DNA from: Bacteroides caecigallinarum
GTDB taxonomy: Bacteria; Bacteroidota; Bacteroidia; Bacteroidales; Bacteroidaceae
Direction: 5' to 3'
DNA: 36,226 nt
Assembly: GCF_016901995.1 (NCBI RefSeq)
Contig: NZ_JACJLE010000044.1
Coordinates: 1 to 36,226 of the forward strand
In this document: positions 8,789-16,926 of the stretch, in pieces
Layout of the letters: the number at the start of each line of letters is the position of its first letter
How positions within the stretch are numbered: the stretch's first letter is position 1
The notes under the pieces: generated by a model
What the model saw: the letters and a program-made list of their open reading frames with translations, nothing else
Database searches by the model: none
What the model was told of the DNA's origin: nothing
Program-made: the position numbers and the translations under genes

Positions 8789-11347
8789 ATGAACGGAAAA
8801 TCATACACTAAAGAAGCTACAGATGTTATAAAATACAGCAAAGAAGAAGCTGCGAGAACTGATGCCGCAAGCATAAAGCCTGAACATATTTTATTAGGAA
8901 TAATAAGAAATGAAGAAAGCAACGCAGCAAAAATAATATGCAGCTTGTATGCTGATTTAAAGAAAATCAGGAAAGAGCTGGAAGAGAGACTGGTCAATGA
9001 CAATATCAACCTGCCTAAAACGGAATTAAAAGACTTGAACTTTGACGAGCAATCCACCAGAGTTTTAAGGCTATGCTTTCTGGAGTCCAAACTAGAGGAC
9101 AAAGATTCAATGGGTTCAGAACATATATTATTAGGTATTATGAAAGAAGAGAAGAACAATGCAGCACAAATATTGAAACAAAACAATATAACATACGAAA
9201 AAATCAAAGGAAGAATATCGGATACAACAACTCCTGTCCCTACATCCGGCTTAAATTTTGATGAAAGCGAAGAAGATGACGGAATTGAGAGAAGAGACGG
9301 AAACAGATTCGGCAGCAACGATTCATTTCCTCATTCAGGCAACGACTACACATCGCAGACAAAAAAGGGTAAGCCAGACAACGGAAACAAGAATCTTGTA
9401 TTGCTGAACAAATATGGCACCGACTTGACAAAAGCCGCAGCAGAAGGCAAGCTTGACAAGGTTGTGGGACGCGAAAAAGAGATAGAGCGCGTAGCCCAGA
9501 TTCTTTGCAGAAGAAAGAAGAACAACCCTGTGCTGATAGGTGAACCCGGAGTCGGAAAGTCAGCCATAGTAGAAGGATTGGCTTCAAGAATAGTTGAAAA
9601 GAAAGTTCCGAGAACACTTTTCGACAAGACAATCATAAACCTTGACCTCACATCGCTTGTGGCAGGAACAAAATACAGAGGCGAGTTCGAGGAAAGAATA
9701 ATAGGAGTAATAAAGGAGGCCAAGAACAATCCGAACGTAATATTATTCATCGATGAAATTCATACTATTATCGGTGCAGGTTCAGCCGCAGGATCAATGG
9801 ATGCCGCAAACATACTGAAACCTTCATTGGCAAGAGGCGAAATGCAATGTATAGGTGCGACCACACTTGATGAATACAGAAAATCGATAGAAAAAGACGG
9901 TGCACTTGAAAGAAGATTCCAGAAAGTCACTGTCGAGCCTACCACAAAAGAAGAGACATTGCAAATCCTCATGAATATCAAAGAACAATATGAGGATTTT
10001 CATAATGTAACATATACGGATGAGGCAATAAGAGCATGCGTAGAACTTACCGACAGGTATATTTCAGACAGGTTCTTCCCCGACAAGGCAATTGACGCAA
10101 TAGACGAAGCCGGTTCAAGGATTCATCTTATGAACGTATGCGTTCCTAAAGAAATAGAAGAACAGGAAAGACTGATAGAAGAAACCAAGGAACACAAGAA
10201 CGAGGCCATCAAACTACAGAACTTTGAAATGGCGGCAGGACTTCGTGACAAGGAGAAAATGCTTCAGACCGAACTGGAAAGAATGAAAAAGGAATGGACC
10301 GACAAGCTCAAGGAGAATCGCGAAATCGTAGATAAAAGCCATATCGAGGAAATAATTTCACTAATGTCAGGAATTCCTCTTAAAAAAGTTGAGTCGTCGG
10401 AAGCCAACAAGTTGCGCGCTATGCAAGATGTGCTCATGACAAAAGTAATCGGACAGAATGAAGCCGTAGAAAAGCTTGTAAAAGCCATCAAAAGAAGCCG
10501 TGTAGGGCTGAAAGACCCGAACAAGCCTATAGGCACATTCTTATTTACAGGTCCTACCGGAGTCGGAAAGACATATCTGGCAAAAATACTAGCAGAGGAA
10601 TTATTCGGTTCAAAGGATTCTATAATAAGAATTGACATGAGCGAATATATGGAGAAATACGCCGTTTCAAGAATGGTCGGAGCGCCTCCGGGATATATAG
10701 GATACGATGAAGGCGGACAGCTTACAGAAAAGGTAAGAAGAAAACCATATTCAATAGTGCTCCTTGACGAAATAGAGAAAGCTCACCACGATGTATTCAA
10801 TTTCCTTTTGCAGATAATGGATGAAGGAAGGCTTACGGACAACACAGGAAGAACCGTGGATTTTAAAAACACTGTCATTATAATGACATCAAACGTAGGC
10901 AGCCGTCAGCTAAAGGATTTCGGAAAAGGAATAGGCTTTAACGCAATAAGCCATAACGACAACGAAGAATATTCCAACGCTATAATCAAAAAAGCGCTGG
11001 AAAAGACTTTTGCGCCGGAATTCATCAATCGTCTTGACGATATAATCCCATTCAAACAATTAGACAGGAATGATTTGATAAAAATAACTGATATTGAATT
11101 GAAAGAACTTTTCAAGAGAGTGGAAAGAATGGGATACTCCATTTCCATTACGGATGAGGCCAAGAACATAATCGCACAAAAAGGCGAAGACATCAATTAT
11201 GGAGCCCGCCCTATCAAAAGAGCCATTCAGAACAATATCGAAGACAAACTTGCAGAATTTTTAATGGATAATGAACCGGAAAGCGGAGCAGGAATCATTA
11301 TCTCGGCAGAAGGAGATAATGAAATTATAATAAAAATGGCAGAATAA
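8789..11347 (+). CDS. clpC: ClpC-type AAA+ unfoldase (Clp protease ATPase)
   Basis: This ~852-residue hexameric Hsp100 ATPase unfolds proteins for the ClpP protease. There are two Clp N-terminal repeats (KPEHILLG and GSEHILLG), an acidic/Gly linker, a first AAA+ module with Walker A GEPGVGKSAIVEG (~248-262) and Walker B-type ILFIDEIHT, a UVR-type middle segment (QNFEMAAGLRDKE), and a second AAA+ module with GPTGVGKT (~586). The loop GKGIGF (~713) is the IGF-type tripeptide that docks to ClpP, so this is a protease partner and not a ClpB disaggregase. I prefer the ATG at 8789 because family members start with MN right before the first helix; an in-frame GTG at 8771 would add six residues. The gene is monocistronic, with its own promoter and terminator. 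Confidence 0.93.
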   Translation: MNGKSYTKEATDVIKYSKEEAARTDAASIKPEHILLGIIRNEESNAAKIICSLYADLKKIRKELEERLVNDNINLPKTELKDLNFDEQSTRVLRLCFLESKLEDKDSMGSEHILLGIMKEEKNNAAQILKQNNITYEKIKGRISDTTTPVPTSGLNFDESEEDDGIERRDGNRFGSNDSFPHSGNDYTSQTKKGKPDNGNKNLVLLNKYGTDLTKAAAEGKLDKVVGREKEIERVAQILCRRKKNNPVLIGEPGVGKSAIVEGLASRIVEKKVPRTLFDKTIINLDLTSLVAGTKYRGEFEERIIGVIKEAKNNPNVILFIDEIHTIIGAGSAAGSMDAANILKPSLARGEMQCIGATTLDEYRKSIEKDGALERRFQKVTVEPTTKEETLQILMNIKEQYEDFHNVTYTDEAIRACVELTDRYISDRFFPDKAIDAIDEAGSRIHLMNVCVPKEIEEQERLIEETKEHKNEAIKLQNFEMAAGLRDKEKMLQTELERMKKEWTDKLKENREIVDKSHIEEIISLMSGIPLKKVESSEANKLRAMQDVLMTKVIGQNEAVEKLVKAIKRSRVGLKDPNKPIGTFLFTGPTGVGKTYLAKILAEELFGSKDSIIRIDMSEYMEKYAVSRMVGAPPGYIGYDEGGQLTEKVRRKPYSIVLLDEIEKAHHDVFNFLLQIMDEGRLTDNTGRTVDFKNTVIIMTSNVGSRQLKDFGKGIGFNAISHNDNEEYSNAIIKKALEKTFAPEFINRLDDIIPFKQLDRNDLIKITDIELKELFKRVERMGYSISITDEAKNIIAQKGEDINYGARPIKRAIQNNIEDKLAEFLMDNEPESGAGIIISAEGDNEIIIKMAE

Positions 11348-11371
11348 AAAGAATGAACTGTCATTTTAATC

Positions 11372-11411
11372 AAAAAGCCTTGTCATTCCAAACTGAATGA
11401 CAAGGCTTTTT
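11372..11411. terminator. Bidirectional terminator between clpC and ridA
   Basis: Perfect 16-bp arms (11372-11387 and 11396-11411) enclose an 8-nt loop. AAAAAGCC at the outer left and GGCTTTTT at the outer right give a T-tract in both directions. Confidence 0.92.
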
Positions 11412-11431
11412 CAATTTGACGAATATCGCTT

Positions 11432-11809
11432 TTATCTCACAGCTATACATTCAATCTCAACCAAAGCACCTTTTGGCAATTCTTTTACAGCAACTGCCGA
11501 ACGTGCCGGGAATGCGCCGTCAAAATATTTTGCATAGACAGCATTCATATCCGCAAACATAGACATATCTGCCAAAAAGACAGTAGTCTTGACTACATTA
11601 GCTGTAGTAAGTCCGGCCTCGGCCAAAACATTCTTAATATTCTCAAATACCTGAGTTGTCTGTTCTACTATTCCACCTTCAACGAAAACACCGGTTGCAG
11701 GATTTACCGGAATCTGACCTGACATAAAAACCATGCCGTTAGCTTCTATTGCCTGACTGTATGGGCCAATTGCTGCAGGTGCCTTTTCTGTAAAAATAAC
11801 TTTCTTCAT
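11432..11809 (-). CDS. ridA: RidA family reactive intermediate deaminase
   Basis: This 125-residue protein matches the trimeric YjgF/YER057c/UK114 family, which hydrolyses reactive enamine/imine intermediates such as 2-aminoacrylate released by PLP enzymes. Visible family signatures are GPYSQAI near the N-terminus, MSGQIPVNPATG, and PARSAVAVKELPKGALVEIE at the C-terminus, which includes the substrate-binding Arg (PARSA) and the conserved Glu (VEIE). I chose the ATG at 11809 (MKKVIFTEKAPAAIGPYS), which gives the normal family length; an upstream ATG at 11833 would add eight non-conserved residues. It is monocistronic and converges with clpC. Confidence 0.95.
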   Translation of the reverse strand: MKKVIFTEKAPAAIGPYSQAIEANGMVFMSGQIPVNPATGVFVEGGIVEQTTQVFENIKNVLAEAGLTTANVVKTTVFLADMSMFADMNAVYAKYFDGAFPARSAVAVKELPKGALVEIECIAVR

Positions 11810-11833
11810 AAATGTATAAAATTTAATTTTCAA

Positions 11834-12143
11834 TTTTCGGTCTGCTAAATTAGAACAAAATTCCGATTTTCATGTACCAATCAAACAAAAAACATACAAA
11901 AACTTTGTAAACACAATAAAAAGTAGTATATTTGTACTCGACAAAAGCTATGTCGTCAATACTTCACGACAAATGCAACACAATTTCCTAATCAAAATCA
12001 ATTTATCATTTTAACGTAGTACATTTATTTTGAATTATACTCTTGTTAGGTATATACATCTCTTCATATATGTATATTCGTAATAAGTATATTGCTTTTT
12101 GAATATAAATATTACTATAATATAACAATTTATACACACACTT
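11834..12143. other. Intergenic region with rho promoter and long leader
   Basis: This ~310-bp gap separates divergent ridA and rho. It contains a strong rho promoter at 11904-11934 and an untranslated leader of about 200 nt. In the leader a small hairpin is formed by TGTCGT (11951-11956) and ACGACA (11966-11971). The rest is very AT-rich with several ATAT/TATA runs. No small open reading frame with convincing features was found. A leader this long before rho could serve autoregulation. Confidence 0.6.
11904..11934 (+). promoter_or_regulatory. Predicted rho promoter
   Basis: TTTG at 11904-11907, a 19-bp spacer and TATATTTG at 11927-11934 match the Bacteroidota consensus exactly. AAAAGTAG (11919-11926) directly abuts the -7 box. 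Transcription should begin near 11940, about 200 nt before the rho start codon. Confidence 0.8.
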
Positions 12144-14219
12144 ATGTATAATATCATACAATTAAATGAAAAAGACCTGTCCGAATTGCAACAGATAGCC
12201 AAAGAGTTGGGTCTAAAGAAAACCAGCACATTAAAAAAAGAGGAGCTTGTTTACAAAATTCTTGACGAACAGGCCATAAAAAGTGCTTCACAAAAAGCAA
12301 ATGCAGAGAAGACTGGCGATGGGCAAACAAAAAAAAGAGCTAGAATCAGCGTAAAGAAAGAAGGTAGCAAAGTCTATACAGCCACTAAAGACAAAGCTTT
12401 AAAACTGGAAGCTGATTCGCCTGCAATACAGACAAAAGCAATTTCAAAAGAGAACACAGAAGTTCCACAAAACAATACAAGCGAAAACATTACACCAGCA
12501 TCTGAAAACGAACAGGAAAAGCCAAAAGCAAAACGAGGCAGAAAACCTGGTTCAAAGAACAAAAACACAAAAGATGCTTCTTCCAACAATCAAGCCGATA
12601 CAAAAGAAACAAACGAAAACAAAGCTGAGAAAACAGCTGAGAAAGAGATACCGGTTCCTGTATTTATGGACGATGACATGGAACTTCCTCCACTCGACCT
12701 TAACAGCGGCGATGATTTTATTCCAATAGAAGATTTACCTTCTGAGAAATTTGAAATCCCTACAGAACTGCTTGGCAAATTCGAAGCCACAAAGGTTGAA
12801 CCACCTGTTATTCCGCAGCAGGAAAACAAGTTCCAGCAGAAACAGAAAAAGAACAACAAGAAACAGCAGCCAAACAAGGCTCAGAACAATAAACCACAAC
12901 AGAACAACAAGCAGCAGAACAAACAGCAGAATGACGCAGCACAATCTGAAAGCGCACAACAAAATGCACAACTTCCTGCTGTTCAACAAATAAAGCTGCC
13001 TACTCCAGGAGCCGTACAGCCAGAGTCTGAAAACAACGCTCCTGCAGCACAGGAACAGGAACAGCAGCAACCTGCAAAACCTGTAGAAAAAATATACGAT
13101 TTTGAAGATATTATAACAGGTTCGGGTGTTCTCGAAATAATGCCCGACGGATATGGGTTCTTACGTTCTTCGGACTACAACTACCTTTCTTCACCGGATG
13201 ATATTTATGTATCACAGTCACAAATCAAGACATTCAGTCTTAAAACAGGTGACGTTGTAGAAGGAACAATCCGCCCGGCCAAAGAAGGTGAAAAATACTT
13301 CCCGCTAGTAAAGGTCAACAAGATAAACGGTGCCGATCCTGCACTGGTGCGCGACCGTATTCCTTTCGACCATCTGACACCATTGTTCCCTGACGAAAAG
13401 TTCAAACTCTGCAAGGGATATAATGATAATCTGTCGGCACGTGTAGTTGACATGTTCTCCCCTATCGGAAAAGGTCAGCGTGCACTTATCGTGGCACAGC
13501 CTAAGACAGGTAAGACTATCCTAATGAAGGATATAGCAAATGCCATTGCAGAAAATCATCCTGAAGTATATATGATAATGCTTCTTATCGACGAACGTCC
13601 TGAAGAAGTTACAGACATGGCACGCAGCGTTAAAGCCGAAGTGATTGCCTCTACTTTCGACGAACCGGCAGAACGCCATGTAAAGATTGCAGGTATAGTA
13701 CTGGAAAAAGCTAAACGTATGGTTGAAAGCGGCCACGACGTAGTGATATTCCTCGACTCTATCACACGTCTTGCACGTGCATACAACACTGTATCTCCGG
13801 CATCAGGCAAGGTATTGTCGGGCGGTGTGGATGCAAACGCACTCCACAAGCCAAAACGCTTCTTCGGAGCAGCACGTAACATCGAAGGTGGCGGTTCGCT
13901 CACAATCATTGCAACTGCCCTTATTGATACAGGTTCCAAGATGGATGAAGTTATCTTCGAAGAATTCAAGGGTACAGGTAACATGGAATTGCAGCTTGAC
14001 AGAAACCTCAGCAACAAGCGTATATTCCCTGCAGTAAACATTGTGGCATCAAGTACACGCCGCGACGACCTGCTGCTTGACAAGACAACTCTTGACAGAA
14101 TGTGGATTCTGCGCAAATACCTGTCAGACATGAACCCTGTTGAAGCAATGGACTTCGTAAAAGACAGACTTGAAAAAACTAAAGACAACGAAGAATTCCT
14201 GCTCAGCATGAATTCATAA
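12144..14219 (+). CDS. rho: Transcription termination factor Rho with large disordered insert
   Basis: This 691-residue protein is a hexameric RNA helicase that ends transcription on unstructured RNA. Residues 1-45 form the Rho N-terminal helical domain. Residues ~46-310 are a low-complexity insert absent from E. coli Rho (419 residues): Lys/Ala/Thr-rich first, then an AT-hook-like RGRKPG (~131-136), an acidic stretch (~173-207) and a Gln/Asn/Lys-rich stretch (~228-270). The cold-shock-type RNA-binding domain lies at ~314-395 and the RecA-like ATPase after ~400, with P-loop PKTGKT (~451-456) and the [11 protein letters not shown] segment. Bacteroides Rho proteins are known to carry such an intrinsically disordered region, reported to drive condensate formation in B. 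thetaiotaomicron. It has its own promoter, a 200-nt leader and a downstream hairpin. Confidence 0.97.
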   Translation: MYNIIQLNEKDLSELQQIAKELGLKKTSTLKKEELVYKILDEQAIKSASQKANAEKTGDGQTKKRARISVKKEGSKVYTATKDKALKLEADSPAIQTKAISKENTEVPQNNTSENITPASENEQEKPKAKRGRKPGSKNKNTKDASSNNQADTKETNENKAEKTAEKEIPVPVFMDDDMELPPLDLNSGDDFIPIEDLPSEKFEIPTELLGKFEATKVEPPVIPQQENKFQQKQKKNNKKQQPNKAQNNKPQQNNKQQNKQQNDAAQSESAQQNAQLPAVQQIKLPTPGAVQPESENNAPAAQEQEQQQPAKPVEKIYDFEDIITGSGVLEIMPDGYGFLRSSDYNYLSSPDDIYVSQSQIKTFSLKTGDVVEGTIRPAKEGEKYFPLVKVNKINGADPALVRDRIPFDHLTPLFPDEKFKLCKGYNDNLSARVVDMFSPIGKGQRALIVAQPKTGKTILMKDIANAIAENHPEVYMIMLLIDERPEEVTDMARSVKAEVIASTFDEPAERHVKIAGIVLEKAKRMVESGHDVVIFLDSITRLARAYNTVSPASGKVLSGGVDANALHKPKRFFGAARNIEGGGSLTIIATALIDTGSKMDEVIFEEFKGTGNMELQLDRNLSNKRIFPAVNIVASSTRRDDLLLDKTTLDRMWILRKYLSDMNPVEAMDFVKDRLEKTKDNEEFLLSMNS

Positions 14220-14239
14220 TCACAAAATACAGAAAAAGA

Positions 14240-14287
14240 AAACAGCCATATCGCAATGTTTCAAAAAGAAATGCGATATGGCTGTTT
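14240..14287. terminator. Bidirectional terminator between rho and DUF3127 gene
   Basis: Sixteen-nt arms (14240-14255 and 14272-14287) pair perfectly around AT-rich inner sequence that can add a short upper stem. A T-run follows on the right and an A-run precedes on the left, so both convergent genes are served. The remaining bases to 14398 show no feature. Confidence 0.88.
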
Positions 14288-14398
14288 TTATTTTTTCATG
14301 AAAGAAGAAAGTAAAGAAGTTAGAGAAAAGTAGAACTAAAGCAATTGCAATAACTTCTTACAACTTCCTAATGAAATTCTTCTTTTTATTTCCAAATA

Positions 14399-14785
14399 TC
14401 AGAAAGGCAGATCATCCTTTTCGTCAGTTGCCGAGAAGTCAGCTGGAGGCACCGGAGCCGATGATACCGGAGGGAAAGAATAATCAGCTGGCTGTGGCTG
14501 CATACCCGCATTCTGGGATGGTCTTTCCACTTTCCATGCTCTGATACTGTTAAACCATCTGCCCTGCCATTCGCGGGCATCTATATCGAACGAAACTGTA
14601 AGTTCTTCACCTGCCTGTATGTTGAACTGCTGGATTTTATCTTCACCAAACACATCAAAACACATCTTACGAGGATACTGCTCGTTAGTTTCCAAAACAT
14701 ACTCCTGAACTTTCCAAGGATTGCCTGTTTTTGACACTCCACCGCGCGGTTCAAGAACAGCAATAATTTTTCCTGTTATTTCCAT
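14399..14785 (-). CDS. DUF3127 protein, OB-fold-like with SSB-type C-terminal tip
   Basis: This 128-residue protein belongs to DUF3127, a family without assigned function. Residues 1-~88 look like a small all-beta, OB-type domain (MEITGKIIAVLEPRGGVSK at the start, then alternating beta segments and the motif EWQGRWFNSIRAWKVER). Residues ~90-120 are a Pro/Gln/Ser/Ala-rich flexible linker, and the protein ends in DEKDDLPF. Fold plus disordered linker plus an acidic tip ending in Pro-Phe is the layout of bacterial single-stranded DNA-binding proteins, whose tip (DDDIPF in E. coli) recruits repair and replication proteins. A nucleic-acid-binding role is therefore inferred, not shown. It lies between rho (convergent) and dnaN (divergent). 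No strong promoter was seen. Confidence 0.85.
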   Translation of the reverse strand: MEITGKIIAVLEPRGGVSKTGNPWKVQEYVLETNEQYPRKMCFDVFGEDKIQQFNIQAGEELTVSFDIDAREWQGRWFNSIRAWKVERPSQNAGMQPQPADYSFPPVSSAPVPPADFSATDEKDDLPF

Positions 14786-14894
14786 AATAATTTTCTATTT
14801 GATTTTGGTCACGAAATTACTCTTTTCCCTAGAAGTGAACTAATTTTTTACAATATTTTTTCTCCGGACGAAAGCATTTTTATCAGGCAATTGC

Positions 14895-14925
14895 TTTAGT
14901 CAAATAATCTTTTTTTGTAACTTTG
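14895..14925 (+). promoter_or_regulatory. Predicted promoter of dnaN operon
   Basis: TTTA (one base off TTTG) at 14895-14898, a 19-bp spacer and TAACTTTG at 14918-14925. The dnaN start codon is 82 bp downstream. No other good promoter is visible up to lgt, so this probably drives the whole seven-gene run. Confidence 0.6.
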
Positions 14926-15006
14926 GCATTCGATTATTTATCGTTTTCCTGTAAAGAAATTTAAGCAGAAATAATAATTAAAAAACAATTAAATATAACA
15001 TCAATC

Positions 15007-16131
15007 ATGAGATTTTTAGTTTCAAGCACAACATTATTCAGCCATTTACAGGCTATCAGCCGTGTTATCAATTCAAAAAACTCTCTTCCTATTCTGGACT
15101 GTATCCTGATAGAACTAAACGATGGAACCATAACAATGACAGCTTCGGACAGCGAGACTACACTGTCAACAAGCATTGAAGTCAGCGAATACGAAGGCGA
15201 AGGCAAATTTGCCATCTCATCAAAAACAATTCTTGAAGCCTTAAAGGAAAATCCTGAACAGCCATTGAATTTCAATATAAATACAGACACAATGGAAATT
15301 ACCGTAAAATACCCTAACGGTAAATACAGCATGATGGCACAGAACGGCGACGAATATCCATTGCCAAAACAGATGGGAAGTGAAGTTGTCAATCTGACAA
15401 TGGCTGCTGATGTTATGCTTACAGGAATCAACAGATGTATCTTCGCTACTGCCGACGATGAGTTGAGACCTGTGATGAACGGTATATATTTCGATATTAG
15501 CCAGCAGGACGTAACTTTGGTTTCATCAGACGGTCATAAACTGGTACGTAATAAATCATTCTCTTCTACGGGCAATGAAAAAGCTGCATTCATCCTTCCT
15601 AAAAAGCCATCTAACATACTCAAGAATATACTTCCTAAGGAACAGGGTGATGTACAGATTTGCTTCGACGACAAGAACGCAATGTTCACAATGGAGAACT
15701 ATCAGATGACTTGCCGTCTCATCGAAGGACGTTATCCTAACTACAATTCTGTTATTCCACAGAACAATCCTCACAAGGCAATAGTTGACCGCGCTATCTT
15801 CATAAGCGCACTTAAACGCGTGTCTGTATTCTCTTCTCAGGCAAGCAGCTTGATTAAACTCAGTCTGAAAGAAAACAGCATGACTATTTCTGCTCAGGAT
15901 ATCGACTTCTCTACTTCTGCAGAAGAAACTCTTACATGCCAGTACGACGGAAAAGACATGAGCATAGGTTTCAAATCGTCTTTCCTGATAGATATTCTGA
16001 ATAATATCTCATCGCAGAATGTAATTATCGAATTGGCTGATCCATCAAGAGCCGGACTCATAGTTCCTGAAGAACAGGAAGAAAACGAAGACCTGCTTAT
16101 GCTGCTCATGCCTATGATGCTTAACGACTAA
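15007..16131 (+). CDS. dnaN: DNA polymerase III beta subunit (sliding clamp)
   Basis: This 374-residue protein forms the dimeric ring that tethers the replicative polymerase to DNA and hosts repair proteins. The three repeated clamp domains are visible: the N-terminal domain from MRFLVSSTTLFSHLQAISRV, the middle domain with the conserved FATADDELRPVMNGIYF segment and SSDGHKL, and the C-terminal domain ending in LLMLLMPMMLND, equivalent to the usual 'MPMRL' hydrophobic cleft tail. Length is normal. It is the first gene of a tightly packed plus-strand run, with an exonuclease gene only 11 nt downstream, which suggests joint expression of replication functions. Confidence 0.97.
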   Translation: MRFLVSSTTLFSHLQAISRVINSKNSLPILDCILIELNDGTITMTASDSETTLSTSIEVSEYEGEGKFAISSKTILEALKENPEQPLNFNINTDTMEITVKYPNGKYSMMAQNGDEYPLPKQMGSEVVNLTMAADVMLTGINRCIFATADDELRPVMNGIYFDISQQDVTLVSSDGHKLVRNKSFSSTGNEKAAFILPKKPSNILKNILPKEQGDVQICFDDKNAMFTMENYQMTCRLIEGRYPNYNSVIPQNNPHKAIVDRAIFISALKRVSVFSSQASSLIKLSLKENSMTISAQDIDFSTSAEETLTCQYDGKDMSIGFKSSFLIDILNNISSQNVIIELADPSRAGLIVPEEQEENEDLLMLLMPMMLND

Positions 16132-16142
16132 TTTTTTCCATA

Positions 16143-16919
16143 ATGAAACTTAATCTTAAAAACCCTATAGTTTTCTTCGACCTGGAAACTACAGGAACCA
16201 ATATAACAAGCGACAGAATAGTGGAGATCTGCTATCTGAAAGTATATCCAAACGGAAACGAAGAAAGCAAGACAATGAGAATAAATCCGGAAATGCATAT
16301 TCCGGAAGCATCGACCGCCATCCACGGCATAACAGACGAGGATGTGGCAGATTGCCCTACTTTCAAGGAAGTGGCTACCAACATAGCAAAAGACTTCGAA
16401 GGTGCGGATATAGCAGGATTCAACTCCAACAGATTTGATGTTCCTGTTCTCGTAGAGGAATTCCTCAGAGCCGGCATCGATCTTGATCTTACAAAGAGAA
16501 AATTTGTAGATGTACAGGTAATCTACCACAAGCTGGAACAGCGCACCCTGTCGGCCGCATACAAGTTCTATTGCGGAAAGAACCTTGAAGACGCCCATAC
16601 TGCTGAAGCAGACACAAGAGCCACTTACGAAGTTCTTAAAGCTCAGTTGGATATGTATCAGGACACTCTTCAGAATGATATCAACTTCCTGTCGGAATAT
16701 TCTAGCTATTCGAAAAACGTAGATTTTGCAGGAAGAATAGTATATGATGACAACGGAGTGGAAGTATTCAATTTCGGTAAATATAAAGGCATGCCGGTAG
16801 CCGAAGTAATGAAGAAAGACATCGGATATTACGGATGGATTATGAACGGTGATTTCGCACTGAACACAAAGAATGTGCTTACAAAAATCAGACTGAGAGA
16901 AACCGGAATGTTAAAATGA
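16143..16919 (+). CDS. DEDDh 3'-5' exonuclease (epsilon/ExoX-like)
   Basis: This 258-residue protein is a DnaQ-type exonuclease. All five catalytic residues are present: Asp13 and Glu15 (FFDLETTG), Asp99 (FNSNRFDV), His152 and Asp157 (AHTAEADTR), which is the DEDDh pattern. After the exonuclease domain (~1-180) a C-terminal module (~200-250, FNFGKYKGMPVAEVMKKD...YYGWIMNGDF) matches the small domain found at the end of exodeoxyribonuclease X-like proteins. Placement 11 nt after the sliding clamp gene makes a proofreading or repair role plausible. Whether it is the polymerase III epsilon subunit or a stand-alone exonuclease cannot be decided from sequence alone. Confidence 0.92.
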   Translation: MKLNLKNPIVFFDLETTGTNITSDRIVEICYLKVYPNGNEESKTMRINPEMHIPEASTAIHGITDEDVADCPTFKEVATNIAKDFEGADIAGFNSNRFDVPVLVEEFLRAGIDLDLTKRKFVDVQVIYHKLEQRTLSAAYKFYCGKNLEDAHTAEADTRATYEVLKAQLDMYQDTLQNDINFLSEYSSYSKNVDFAGRIVYDDNGVEVFNFGKYKGMPVAEVMKKDIGYYGWIMNGDFALNTKNVLTKIRLRETGMLK

Positions 16920-16926
16920 AACATTT

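Noticed and set aside
13556..14209. Long minus-strand reading frame opposite the end of rho
   Set aside because: It is antisense to the conserved ATPase domain, with no recognisable family; a shadow of rho codon usage.
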